Positions 1 to 7,828 of a stretch of 44,875 bases of DNA are shown here, piece after piece; position 1 is the first letter of the stretch, and the number at the start of each line of letters is the position of its first letter. The notes beneath the pieces were generated by a model. The model did no database searches, was not told where the DNA came from, and was given only the letters and a program-made list of their open reading frames with translations. The position numbers and the translations under genes were made by a program. Origin of the DNA: JBPCPM01 sp050999155 (GTDB lineage Bacteria; Actinomycetota; Thermoleophilia; Solirubrobacterales; 70-9); the NCBI GenBank assembly GCA_050999155.1, contig JBPCPM010000177.1, positions 1 through 44,875 of the forward strand, written 5' to 3'.

Positions 1-407
<407 letters not shown>

Positions 408-481
408 ATGTGTTTTACCCCGACCGTTGATCAGTCGTGCAGTTTTCAAGGCCCGCCGGGGCCGCGCGGTCTCGCGTTCCT

Positions 482-597
482 TCCGGTGGCTATAGCGAGA
501 GGGAAACACCTCTTCCCATTCCGAACAGAGCCGTTAAGCCTCTCTGCGCCGATGGTACTTGGCGGGCAACCGCCTGGGAGAGTAGGTCGCTGCCGGT
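482..597 (+). rRNA. 5S ribosomal RNA
   Basis: About 116 bases downstream of 23S with the standard 5S landmarks: TCCGGTGGCTATAGCG at the 5' end, CATTCCGAACAGAGC in the loop B/C region, and GGGAGAGTAGGTCGC toward the 3' end. The two ends pair (CCGG at 483-486 with CCGG at 593-596), forming helix I. The gene is co-oriented with the 23S gene and closes the rRNA operon. Confidence 0.96.
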
Positions 598-608
598 CCT
601 TTGCTTCT

Positions 609-643
609 GAGCCGTCCCTTCGGGGGCGGCTCGTTGCGTTCTT
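609..643 (+). terminator. Hairpin terminator of the rRNA operon
   Basis: A 10-bp stem (GAGCCGTCCC with GGGGCGGCTC, one mismatch or G-T) closed by a TTCG tetraloop at 609-632, followed by a moderately T-rich stretch (GTTGCGTTCTT). It starts about 12 bases after 5S. The T tract is interrupted, as is common at high G+C. Confidence 0.8.
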
Positions 644-672
644 GGGGTCCCGGTCCCCCGGCCCCCAGGACG

Positions 673-678
673 TAGGGT
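673..678 (+). promoter_or_regulatory. -10 hexamer TAGGGT, leaderless promoter of the M28 peptidase gene
   Basis: TAGGGT fits the actinobacterial TANNNT -10 consensus and lies 6 bases before the GTG at 685. No Shine-Dalgarno fits in that space, so transcription probably begins at or next to the start codon. The same arrangement recurs at about a dozen other starts in the window. Confidence 0.5.
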
Positions 679-684
679 TGCGTC

Positions 685-1890
685 GTGTTGAGAGCCTGGG
701 AGATTGCCGAGGAACTGGCGGAGGGGATCGGCCCCCGCCGGCCCACGAGCTCCGCCGAGGCCCGCGCTGCGCACGCAGTGGCGCGGCGCCTGCGTACGCG
801 AGGAATCCAGGTCAGCCTCGAGCCAATTGCGGGCACCTCCACCTTCGCGGCGCCGCTGGGGCTGATGGTGGTCGGCGGCCTGGCGCTCTCGGGCTCTCGG
901 GGGCCGCGAAACGCGCGAACCGGACCTCGCGGCTCCCGGCGAGCCGCAGCCCGGCGCCTCTGGGCTCGCCGCTTGCTGGGATCGGGCCTGGCGCTAGCCG
1001 CCTCGGCGGAGGCTCGGCTTGTCCGGACGCCGGTCAGCGACCTGTGTTCTCGCAAGCCCAGCCAGAACCTCGTGGCGCGCGTGCCGGCGCGGGGACGTGG
1101 CCGTCGCACGGTGTGCCTGGTCGGCCATCTCGACAGCTCACGGTCCGGTCTGCTGTTCCATCCCCGGATCTCGGGTCGTCTCGAGGCGTGGTTCCGTCTC
1201 CAGGGTGCGGCACTCGGCGTCTGCGCCCTCTCGCCGTGGCTGCCGCCAACCCGCGCCACCAGGGCTGTGGTGCTTGCGGCCCAGGCGGTCCTGGCGGCCG
1301 GGATCGTCCTGCTGGCTGAACGGGAGCTCTGCGGCGCGGATGTTCCGGGGGCCAACGACAACGCTTCGGGATCCGCGGTGGCCACCCAGCTGGTCGCCGA
1401 GGTCCACGCGCGGCCGCTGGAGGGATCGAACGTCGTGCTGCTGCTCACCGGCTGCGAGGAAGCGGGCCTGATGGGGGTCCAGCAGTTCCTGCGCTCTCGG
1501 GACACGCGGGGGTGGGTGTTCGTGAACTTCGACGGCGTCGGCGCCCCGGGAACCCTGCGGTACCTGGCTCGAGAGGGGTTCGGCCCGTCGTGGCAGGCCG
1601 ACCGGCTGCTCGCCGGGGCGCTGGAGGCCATCGCCCGACAGCGACCGGAGCTTGGCCTCCGCGCGCAACCGCGAAACGCCGGCCTGACCTACGACGCGAC
1701 GCCGATCCTGGCGCGGGGTGGACGCGCGGTCACGCTGTCGGTCCAGAACGGCACGATCCCCAACTACCACCGGCCTACCGACACGATGGCCAACCTCGAC
1801 CCGGCTGCGCTCGATCGCGCACTCACGGTGGGTCGGCACATGCTCGCGGCCATCGAGCGGGGGGAGGTGGATCTGCCCACCGGTCCCTGA
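685..1890 (+). CDS. M28-family zinc peptidase with membrane-spanning insert
   Basis: A 401-residue protein of the M28 di-zinc aminopeptidase family. The metal-site motifs appear in order: GHLDS (about residues 146-150, His and Asp ligands), ANDNASG (about 222, bridging Asp), CEEAG (about 257, catalytic Glu next to a ligand Glu), NFDGVG (about 280, Asp ligand) and NYHRPTDT (about 361, His ligand). All expected metal residues are present, so the enzyme is probably active. Between the N-terminal dimer-like region and the catalytic part are hydrophobic stretches near residues 57-70, 96-106, 175-185 and 196-209, suggesting a membrane-attached form rather than a secreted one. The GTG start fits the TAGGGT -10 six bases upstream. 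The gene follows the rRNA terminator and converges on the 1939-2436 gene. Substrate is unknown. Confidence 0.85.
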   Translation: MLRAWEIAEELAEGIGPRRPTSSAEARAAHAVARRLRTRGIQVSLEPIAGTSTFAAPLGLMVVGGLALSGSRGPRNARTGPRGSRRAAARRLWARRLLGSGLALAASAEARLVRTPVSDLCSRKPSQNLVARVPARGRGRRTVCLVGHLDSSRSGLLFHPRISGRLEAWFRLQGAALGVCALSPWLPPTRATRAVVLAAQAVLAAGIVLLAERELCGADVPGANDNASGSAVATQLVAEVHARPLEGSNVVLLLTGCEEAGLMGVQQFLRSRDTRGWVFVNFDGVGAPGTLRYLAREGFGPSWQADRLLAGALEAIARQRPELGLRAQPRNAGLTYDATPILARGGRAVTLSVQNGTIPNYHRPTDTMANLDPAALDRALTVGRHMLAAIERGEVDLPTGP

Positions 1891-1909
1891 CGCGCAGGCC
1901 GACCGGAAA

Positions 1910-1931
1910 GCTCGCAAGCCCCCTCGCGAGC
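1910..1931. terminator. Possible shared hairpin between convergent genes
   Basis: Perfect 6-bp arms GCTCGC/GCGAGC with a 10-base loop lie in the 48-base gap between the convergent M28 gene and the minus-strand gene ending at 1939. There is no T tract, so this is only a candidate bidirectional terminator. Confidence 0.3.
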
Positions 1932-1938
1932 CCCGACC

Positions 1939-2436
1939 TCAGGCGATGAGCTCGAAGCTCAGCTGCTCGCCGGCGGCCGCGCCGAGGGCGCGCTGACGTG
2001 TTGCGTCATCGACGAGCTGAGAATTGCAACGCCCCTCGACGGTCCCGGAGGGCGCATGCCCAAAGCCGGCCGCGGGGGAGAGGTGCCGGCCGGCGGGCGC
2101 CGGCGGGCACTCGGCGCCACCACGGCGGAGCTCGGACGCCGACTGCAGGCGCCGGGCGCCTGCAGTCACGGGCGAAACGGTGGGCGCGGGCGCACCCACG
2201 CGCCGGGGAGGCACGCGGCGGTGCACAGGCGTCGCACAGGTCGCAGATCCGGGCCACGGGCCGGCGACGACATCGGCGTCGGCGCGGACCGGGTCGACCA
2301 GCGGGACGTCGGAGCCCATGAGGCGAAGGTGGGGGGCGGCGGCCGGCAGCGCCTGCGCACCGCGGTCGAGGCCGTACTCGCCGAGGGTGGCGAAGTCGAT
2401 GGCCAGGTCCAGGCCGTTGAGGATCCTGTCGGACAT
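1939..2436 (-). CDS. Unrecognised protein under an SOS-like box
   Basis: A 165-residue open frame of unknown family. The ATG at 2436 is chosen because it lies 20 bases past a near-perfect LexA-type box (2457-2470); an upstream in-frame ATG at 2464 would sit inside the box. The N-terminus (MSDRILNGLDLAIDFATLG) reads like a folded helical segment. The middle is rich in Pro, Ala and Arg and has few hydrophobic residues. The last residues (GEQLSFELIA) resemble a beta-clamp-binding peptide of the QL-S/D-L-F type, as carried by translesion polymerases and mismatch repair proteins. No Walker A motif is visible, so it is not an obvious ImuA'. Inference: a LexA-controlled accessory protein. The low-complexity centre leaves room for a shorter gene or a frameshift. 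Confidence 0.45.
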   Translation of the reverse strand: MSDRILNGLDLAIDFATLGEYGLDRGAQALPAAAPHLRLMGSDVPLVDPVRADADVVAGPWPGSATCATPVHRRVPPRRVGAPAPTVSPVTAGARRLQSASELRRGGAECPPAPAGRHLSPAAGFGHAPSGTVEGRCNSQLVDDATRQRALGAAAGEQLSFELIA

Positions 2437-2456
2437 TGAGGGTCGTGCGTGAGGGG

Positions 2457-2470
2457 GGAACATGTGTTCG
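2457..2470 (-). promoter_or_regulatory. SOS (LexA) box candidate, one mismatch
   Basis: On the minus strand this reads CGAACACATGTTCC, against the actinobacterial consensus CGAAC-N4-GTTCG; only the last base differs. It lies 20 bases upstream of the ATG at 2436, and a TAGAGT -10-like hexamer (2471-2476, minus strand) abuts it, so LexA bound here would cover the transcription start. Confidence 0.6.
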
Positions 2471-2681
2471 ACTCTACGTGGTCGGCCAGACAGAAGGCGC
2501 ACCTTGCAAGCGGTCTTGCAGCACCTGCCCCGATGGGGGTGGCAGGCCTTCCGCGCGGCCCGGGCACCGGGGGGCTCGAGCCCTTCGAGTCACCGCGTCG
2601 GCAGGGTCTCAGGGTGCTCGGTCAGATGACAGCGTCCTTGCGGCCGCCATCAGCGGCGCGGACGCGAGCCGCGGCAGCCGG
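2471..2681. other. Intergenic region with two hairpins
   Basis: No convincing gene. It holds a perfect 6-bp hairpin (TGCAAG, CGGT loop, CTTGCA, 2505-2520) and a stronger one (CCTGCCCC, GATG loop, GGGG-T-GGCAGG, 2524-2546). Both lie between the end of the minus-strand glycosidase gene (2682) and the SOS-like promoter of the next minus-strand gene. They could terminate the glycosidase transcript. Confidence 0.4.
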
Positions 2682-4280
2682 TCAGCGGACGACGCGGATC
2701 TGCACCGCGGCGCTGGAGCCGTCGTCGTAGCGGAAGCGGTACTTCGTGGTGCGGCTGGGGCGAAGCCGCTTGCGGAAGCTGCCGTAGCGGTCGGTTGTCG
2801 TCCGGGTCTCGCGGACCCAGCGGCTGCCGCTGCGACGCTCGATGATCACCCCGTGTGAACGCCCCGGCCGGATCTGGCCCCACAGGACGGTGGAGCTGCC
2901 CTTGCGGATACGGGTTCGGCTCGCTTGGATCGGAACGGGGAACGTGCGCAGCGCCGGCTTGGCCCTGCCGTCGGCGAACCGGAGGCCCGACTGGAACTCC
3001 AGGAACTGCTTGCCGCCGCCGAGATCGTCGCGGATGGCACCGTCGGTGATGCGGAACTGGCTGAGCGTGCGGACACGGGAGTGGCGCCAGGCCAGGTACG
3101 CGGCTTCCTGCAGCCAGGCACTCTGGCGCGACAACGAGACACCGGCGTAGGGATCGGGGGGGTCGGTCTGGTAGCCGAACTCGGTGTAGTGAAGGCTGAA
3201 GCGGCCGCTGCCGTCCTTGCGCAGGCCCTTGAGGCGCTGGAGCTTGTCGATCACGCGCGTCAGCCGGCTCGTGTCCCCGAACGCGGCGTCGCTGCGTTCG
3301 CGCGAGCGCGTGGAGGGGCTGACAAACAGGCTGTAGGGGTGGTGGCCGATTGCGTCGGCGGTTGCGGCCCGGAAGCCCTGGCACGGCCCGGTGCGGATCG
3401 CCCGGTACCGGGAGTCGCGGCACGCCATGGCTCGCAGGAAGTCCAGCGGGCGGATCGGCCGGTCTTCCCGGGTGCCCTGGTCGCGGCCACTGGAGGCCAG
3501 CTCGCCCATGAGGACCTGGGCGCGCGGAGCGGCCGCCTTGACGCGCGGAAACGACGCCCGGACCATGTCCCGGTAGTGGTGGGGCGCGAACAGCTCGCAG
3601 CGGCGCGACCGGCCCGAGCCGGTGCACTCGGACTGGGGCTGCAGCCAGCCGGCCTGGTTGGGCTCGTTGAACAGGGCGAAGCGGTCGACCGCGGGGGTGT
3701 AGCGCGTCGCCACGGCGGCGGCGAAGTCCGCGAAGTCCGTCGGCGAGGGCTTCCACAGCCGGCCCTTTGACGGATCGGCGCTCGCCCACAGGGGGCCGGG
3801 GCCGCTGATCGAGATCATCACGTCGAGCTTGCGCTCGCGGGCGGCGACGACCACCCGGTCCAGGCTGCCCCAGCGGTAGCCGGGGTCGTTGGGGTCCGAA
3901 GCGGCGAAGGCAGGACGCGAGCTGGAGTCGGGTGCGGGCGCGATGTCGCGCCAGAAGGCCGAGACGCGGAGCCGATCGGCCCCGAGCTCGACCATCTCGT
4001 CGAGGCCGTCGGCGATCTGCTGGTCGCTCGCGCCAAGCAGGAGCTGGTCGTCCATCAGCTCGAGCTGGTAGTTGCGAACCGCGTGGGCGGCGGATGGCAG
4101 CAGGGCCGTCAGGGCGAGGACGGCGAGGACGAGGATCGACAACCGCCCCGCGCGACCACGTCGCGGGGTCTTCGGGGGGGCGTCTGGCGCCGGATCGGTC
4201 GGGGGCGGCGAGCTCACGGGCAAATGACGCACACCCGGCAGAACACTGCCGGGCGTGCGGTGATGCGGTCGGTCGGACAC
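2682..4280 (-). CDS. Secreted clan GH-A glycoside hydrolase-like protein (copy 2)
   Basis: A 532-residue secreted protein with a TIM-barrel, clan GH-A pattern. There is a long basic N-terminus, a hydrophobic signal segment (SILVLAVLALTALL) and an AHA-type cleavage site near residue 67. The barrel carries FNEPNQAGW (acid/base Glu near 206) and HYTEFGYQ (nucleophile Glu near 367), the two catalytic acids of the clan. The C-terminal 130 residues look like a small beta-sandwich. It is a close paralogue of the protein at 4285-5802: WLQPQS, HHYRD and TEF-YQT-PPD occur in the same order. The GTG at 4280 sits 4 bases after the upstream stop, but a perfect hairpin at 4234-4253 lies inside the frame, so a later start (GTG at 4217) just before the signal peptide is plausible. 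Substrate unknown, probably a plant or cell-wall polysaccharide. Confidence 0.8.
   Translation of the reverse strand: MSDRPHHRTPGSVLPGVRHLPVSSPPPTDPAPDAPPKTPRRGRAGRLSILVLAVLALTALLPSAAHAVRNYQLELMDDQLLLGASDQQIADGLDEMVELGADRLRVSAFWRDIAPAPDSSSRPAFAASDPNDPGYRWGSLDRVVVAARERKLDVMISISGPGPLWASADPSKGRLWKPSPTDFADFAAAVATRYTPAVDRFALFNEPNQAGWLQPQSECTGSGRSRRCELFAPHHYRDMVRASFPRVKAAAPRAQVLMGELASSGRDQGTREDRPIRPLDFLRAMACRDSRYRAIRTGPCQGFRAATADAIGHHPYSLFVSPSTRSRERSDAAFGDTSRLTRVIDKLQRLKGLRKDGSGRFSLHYTEFGYQTDPPDPYAGVSLSRQSAWLQEAAYLAWRHSRVRTLSQFRITDGAIRDDLGGGKQFLEFQSGLRFADGRAKPALRTFPVPIQASRTRIRKGSSTVLWGQIRPGRSHGVIIERRSGSRWVRETRTTTDRYGSFRKRLRPSRTTKYRFRYDDGSSAAVQIRVVR
4234..4253 (-). terminator. Intercistronic hairpin between the two glycosidase paralogues
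   Basis: A perfect 8-bp stem CCCGGCAG/CTGCCGGG with an AACA/TGTT tetraloop lies between the stop of the upstream paralogue (4285) and the signal peptide region of the downstream one. On the minus strand it is followed by a T-containing stretch (TGTGCGTCATTT). It may reduce read-through and argues for a downstream start of the second gene. Confidence 0.45.
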
Positions 4281-4284
4281 GTGG

Positions 4285-5802
4285 TCAGCGAATTCTCACC
4301 GAGCGGGCCGTGCTGGTCTCGAAGCCGCCCTTGCCGTCCGGGTAGATGAACCGGTAGTAGCGGCTGCGCGACACATCGCGCAGGGTCGAGAAGTACCCGC
4401 GACCGTTGGTGCGGATCGTCTGCAGGTCCCGCCACTTCGAGCTGCCGAAGTTGCGGTACTGCAGCAGCACGTCCTGGGGGCTGCGAACCAGCTTCGACTG
4501 GCCCCAGAAGCGGACCGGGTCACCGGCGTCGCGACGCCGGTGCGAACGCCAGATCGGCGCCGTGTAGGTCCGGGCGTACGGTTTGGGATCGCCGTCGACC
4601 TCGAAGATGCCGCCTTGCCAGCCGCCGTAACGGGCGCGGCCGGTTTCTTTCTCGCGCAGCGGTTCGTCGTTGAGCTGATACTGCATCCAGCCGCGCACAC
4701 GGGAGTGGCGCCACATGATGTATTGCGCCTCCTGCATGTTGAGGCTCTGGCGGACCTGGCCGACGCCGGAGATGACGTCGGGCGGGTTCGTCTGATAGCT
4801 GAACTCGGTGTAGTAGACGCCGAAGTTCCCGCCGCCATCGCGCTTGAGCCCGTTGGCGCGCTTGATCCAGTCGATGTTGCGCATGAACCGGGTCGTGTCG
4901 GCGATCGCGGCGTCGTTTCGGTCCGGGGACGACTCGGTCGGTGACTTGCGAACCGGGTGGGGGTGGTGCCCGATGTCGTTGGCTTCCGGCCGCTCGAAGT
5001 TCCGGCAGTAGCCACTGCGGCGCTTTTTGTAGCTGCTGCTCACGCAGCCGAAGGTGCGCCAGAACGTCAGCGGGCGGATGGGACGCGTGTAGCCACGGTC
5101 GTCACGACCCGTTGGCGCGGTGTTTCCGAGCAGGATCGTCGCGGACGGGTCTTCCTTTTCGATCCGGTCGTACGACGCGTTGACGAGGTCCCGGTAGTGG
5201 TGGGGGGCGCGAAGGACGTATCCGCCACCGCCACGTTGAGACTGCGGCTGCAGCCACCCACCCTGGTTGGGTTCGTTGTAGATGCCCCAGCGGTCGACGC
5301 GGTCGCCGTAGCGGTCCGCCGCGGCCTCGGCGAAGCGGCCGAACTCCAGCGGCGAGGGCTTCCAGGCACCGTTCTTGCGCCGTGGGGTCTCGCTGGCCCA
5401 CACAGGGCCGGGGCCGGTCACCACGGCGTACACGTCGAGGCCGCGCTGGGCGGCGGCGTTGATGATCCTGTCGTATTTGGACCAGTCATATCCCTCGCTG
5501 TCGGGCTTCCAGCCCTCGAAGCCGCTGGGCTTGCTCTGGGAGCTGGCCGACGGCGCCACCCGGTTCCAGATGATGTTGGTGCGTACGCGGGTGGCGCCCA
5601 GCGCCTTGATCCGATCCATCGATCCGTTCACATCGCCGTAGAGGAACTGGCGGGGCTCATCGACCCCCGCCTCGAGGCTGCGGTCGGCGCGGGCCTGGCC
5701 CGGGAGGACGAGGGCGGCCACAGCGACCAGGAGCATGAGCAGGCTGCCCGGAACGGCTCGTCGGGCCGGCTGGATGGGCAGCGTGAAGGGGGTGGAGGGC
5801 AT
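4285..5802 (-). CDS. Secreted clan GH-A glycoside hydrolase-like protein (copy 1)
   Basis: A 505-residue exported protein. The ATG at 5802 is supported by an AAAGGA Shine-Dalgarno about 6 bases upstream. The N-terminus is a classical signal peptide (basic residues, SLLMLLVAVAALVL, then QARA cleavage). The barrel contains YNEPNQGGW (acid/base Glu near 176) and YYTEFSYQT (nucleophile Glu near 332), as in clan GH-A. The C-terminus (about 420-505) resembles a beta-sandwich seen in cell-wall and matrix-binding enzymes. It is first in a two-gene minus-strand unit with its paralogue downstream, so the pair probably arose by tandem duplication. The exact GH family cannot be told by eye. Confidence 0.82.
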   Translation of the reverse strand: MPSTPFTLPIQPARRAVPGSLLMLLVAVAALVLPGQARADRSLEAGVDEPRQFLYGDVNGSMDRIKALGATRVRTNIIWNRVAPSASSQSKPSGFEGWKPDSEGYDWSKYDRIINAAAQRGLDVYAVVTGPGPVWASETPRRKNGAWKPSPLEFGRFAEAAADRYGDRVDRWGIYNEPNQGGWLQPQSQRGGGGYVLRAPHHYRDLVNASYDRIEKEDPSATILLGNTAPTGRDDRGYTRPIRPLTFWRTFGCVSSSYKKRRSGYCRNFERPEANDIGHHPHPVRKSPTESSPDRNDAAIADTTRFMRNIDWIKRANGLKRDGGGNFGVYYTEFSYQTNPPDVISGVGQVRQSLNMQEAQYIMWRHSRVRGWMQYQLNDEPLREKETGRARYGGWQGGIFEVDGDPKPYARTYTAPIWRSHRRRDAGDPVRFWGQSKLVRSPQDVLLQYRNFGSSKWRDLQTIRTNGRGYFSTLRDVSRSRYYRFIYPDGKGGFETSTARSVRIR

Positions 5803-6028
5803 GGGTCCTTTCGTCGGTTGGAGCGCGCTGTCGCGGCAGGCGACGGTGCGTGGTTCCGCGCGGTTCGATCGTGCCGCCGTCGTGACGCACGGCGGTCTGT
5901 GCGAGGGGGCGGGTCTGCCCCCGCTTCCTGGTTGCCCAAACACGGGACGTCGGGGGTGGGTTGCGCTCGGGCCGACAATTCGTGTGCGAACGACCGCGTC
6001 CGGGGTGGTCTCCCGGGGGAGAGCCCGC

Positions 6029-7816
6029 TCAGCGGCCCCGGCGGCCCCAGCTGTGGCCGGTGGGTGCCACCGCGCGTAGGTCTGCCCCGCCTGCGGCGGC
6101 CGGGCGCAGCCCTTCGGCGCCGGCGGCGGCGGGAAGCTCCTGCTCGTCGGCGGATGTGGCCGGCTCGGGACGGCGGTGGGCCGGCGGCTCGATGTGGCGG
6201 ACCTCGGCCCGGGGCAGGTCGGGCCGGTCCAGGCCGCCGATCCGCCGGGCGATGATGTTGATCGTCCCCTCGCGGCGTTCCAGGGTTCCGGCGATGCTCA
6301 CGAAGGGCTCGGTGCGCACGGTCAGCCGGTGGCGCTCGTAGACGGGGGGCAGGACCACGACGTTGACCTGGCCCGTCTCGTCTTCGAGCAGCATGAACAC
6401 CACACCCTTGGCCGTGGAGGGGCGCTGGCGGGCGACCACGAGCCCGGCGAGGGTCACCGGAGTGGAGTCCGCGATCTCGTCCAGGGCGGCCGTGGTCACC
6501 GCGTGGGCGGGCAGCTCTCCGCGCAGCAGGGTCATCGGGTGGTCGCCGAGGGTGACGCCGGTGCTCTCGTAGTCGGCCACGACCCGCTCCCAGCGGTTCA
6601 GCGGCGCCAGGGCGGGGGCCGGCGCGGCGTCCAGCGGCAGGGCGAGCTGCTCGCCCGCGTCCCGGCGCCGTGCCGTGGCCAGCGTCCCGATCTCCCACAG
6701 GGCCCGGCGCCGGGCGGCCCGCTCGCGCTCGGCGCCCTGAAGGTCTCCCAGGCCCGCGACAAGGGTGTTGCACGCCCCCGACCAGGCCAGCCGCTCCAGG
6801 GTCTGGCGCCCGGCGCCCGAGCGGGAGGCCAGCTCGGGCAGCGAGCCGTAGGTCCCGCCCCGCTCGCGCTCTGTGACCAGCGCCCGGATCTCCTGCTCGC
6901 GGGCGCCGTCGATGTAGCCCAAGCCGATTCGCACCGCGGGGTCCGCGGCTTGGGCCATCGGTTCAGCGTGGCACAGGACCTCGCTGGCGTTGATCTCGGG
7001 CGGGCGGACGGTAAAGCCGCGGCGCTGGGCCTCGTGGGCCAGCGCGTCGGGCGGGTAGAAGCCCATCGGCTGCTCGTTGAGCAGCGCGCACAGCAGCTCG
7101 GGGCCGTAGTGGACCCGCAGCCACGTCGACTGGTAGGCCAGCAGCCCGAAGGCGACCGAGTGCGACTTGGGAAATCCGAAGCCCGAGAACCCCTTGACCT
7201 GGTCGAAGACACGCTCGGCCACGTCGCGCTCCACGCCGCGGGCGACAGCGCCGTCGATGAACCGCTCGCGGTAGGCGCGCATCGCCTCCTCGGAGCGGCG
7301 CTTGGACATCACCCGGCGCAGCCCCTCCGCCTCGCCGGGGGAAAAGCCGGCCAGCGCCATGGAGACCTCGAGCACCTGGTCCTGGAAGACGATCGCGCCC
7401 AGCGTGTCGCGCAGGATCGGCTCCAGCGAGGGGTGCTCGTAGGGCACCTGGTAGCCGGGGTCGGCCCGCAGGCGCTTGCGCCGCTCGATGTAGGGGTGCA
7501 CGGCGCCGCCCTGGATCGGGCCCGGGCGCACGAGAGCGACCTGCACGGTGAGGTCGTCGAGGTCGGCGGGCAGGGTGCGGGGCAGCATCTGCATCTGGGC
7601 CCGGCTCTCGATCTGGAAGACGCCGGTCGTCTCGGCTCGTTGGATGGCGGCGAAGACCTCGGGATCGTCGAGGGCGATTCGCGACAGATCGACGTGCTCG
7701 CCGCGCACGCGGGCGATCTCGTCCACGCAGCGCTCGATGGCCGACAGCATCCCCAGGCCCAGCAGGTCGATCTTCAGGAATCCCGCGTCGGCGCAGGAGT
7801 CCTTGTCCCACTGCAC
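6029..7816 (-). CDS. DnaE2 C-terminal part (possible restart product)
   Basis: A GTG at 7816, four codons past the amber, could restart translation at VQWDKDSCADAG. The 595-residue product would hold the third catalytic Asp (LKIDLLGLGML), the fingers (FQIESRAQMQMLPR), the helix-hairpin-helix segment with GFGFPKSHSVAFGLLAYQ, an OB fold (VTLAGLVVARQRPSTAKG) and the GHSWGRRGR C-terminus. No Shine-Dalgarno stands before the GTG; reinitiation after a stop 12 bases upstream would be needed. Whether this piece is made is unknown. Confidence 0.45.
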   Translation of the reverse strand: MQWDKDSCADAGFLKIDLLGLGMLSAIERCVDEIARVRGEHVDLSRIALDDPEVFAAIQRAETTGVFQIESRAQMQMLPRTLPADLDDLTVQVALVRPGPIQGGAVHPYIERRKRLRADPGYQVPYEHPSLEPILRDTLGAIVFQDQVLEVSMALAGFSPGEAEGLRRVMSKRRSEEAMRAYRERFIDGAVARGVERDVAERVFDQVKGFSGFGFPKSHSVAFGLLAYQSTWLRVHYGPELLCALLNEQPMGFYPPDALAHEAQRRGFTVRPPEINASEVLCHAEPMAQAADPAVRIGLGYIDGAREQEIRALVTERERGGTYGSLPELASRSGAGRQTLERLAWSGACNTLVAGLGDLQGAERERAARRRALWEIGTLATARRRDAGEQLALPLDAAPAPALAPLNRWERVVADYESTGVTLGDHPMTLLRGELPAHAVTTAALDEIADSTPVTLAGLVVARQRPSTAKGVVFMLLEDETGQVNVVVLPPVYERHRLTVRTEPFVSIAGTLERREGTINIIARRIGGLDRPDLPRAEVRHIEPPAHRRPEPATSADEQELPAAAGAEGLRPAAAGGADLRAVAPTGHSWGRRGR

Positions 7817-7828
7817 GCGCTGGCGGCC

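Noticed and set aside
408..1319. Open frame covering the 5S gene and the start of the peptidase gene
   Set aside because: It reads through 5S rRNA and conflicts with the clear M28 frame.
1939..2436. ImuA' (RecA-like) protein
   Set aside because: No Walker A or B motif and the wrong length; only the SOS box and the clamp-like tail link it to the mutasome.
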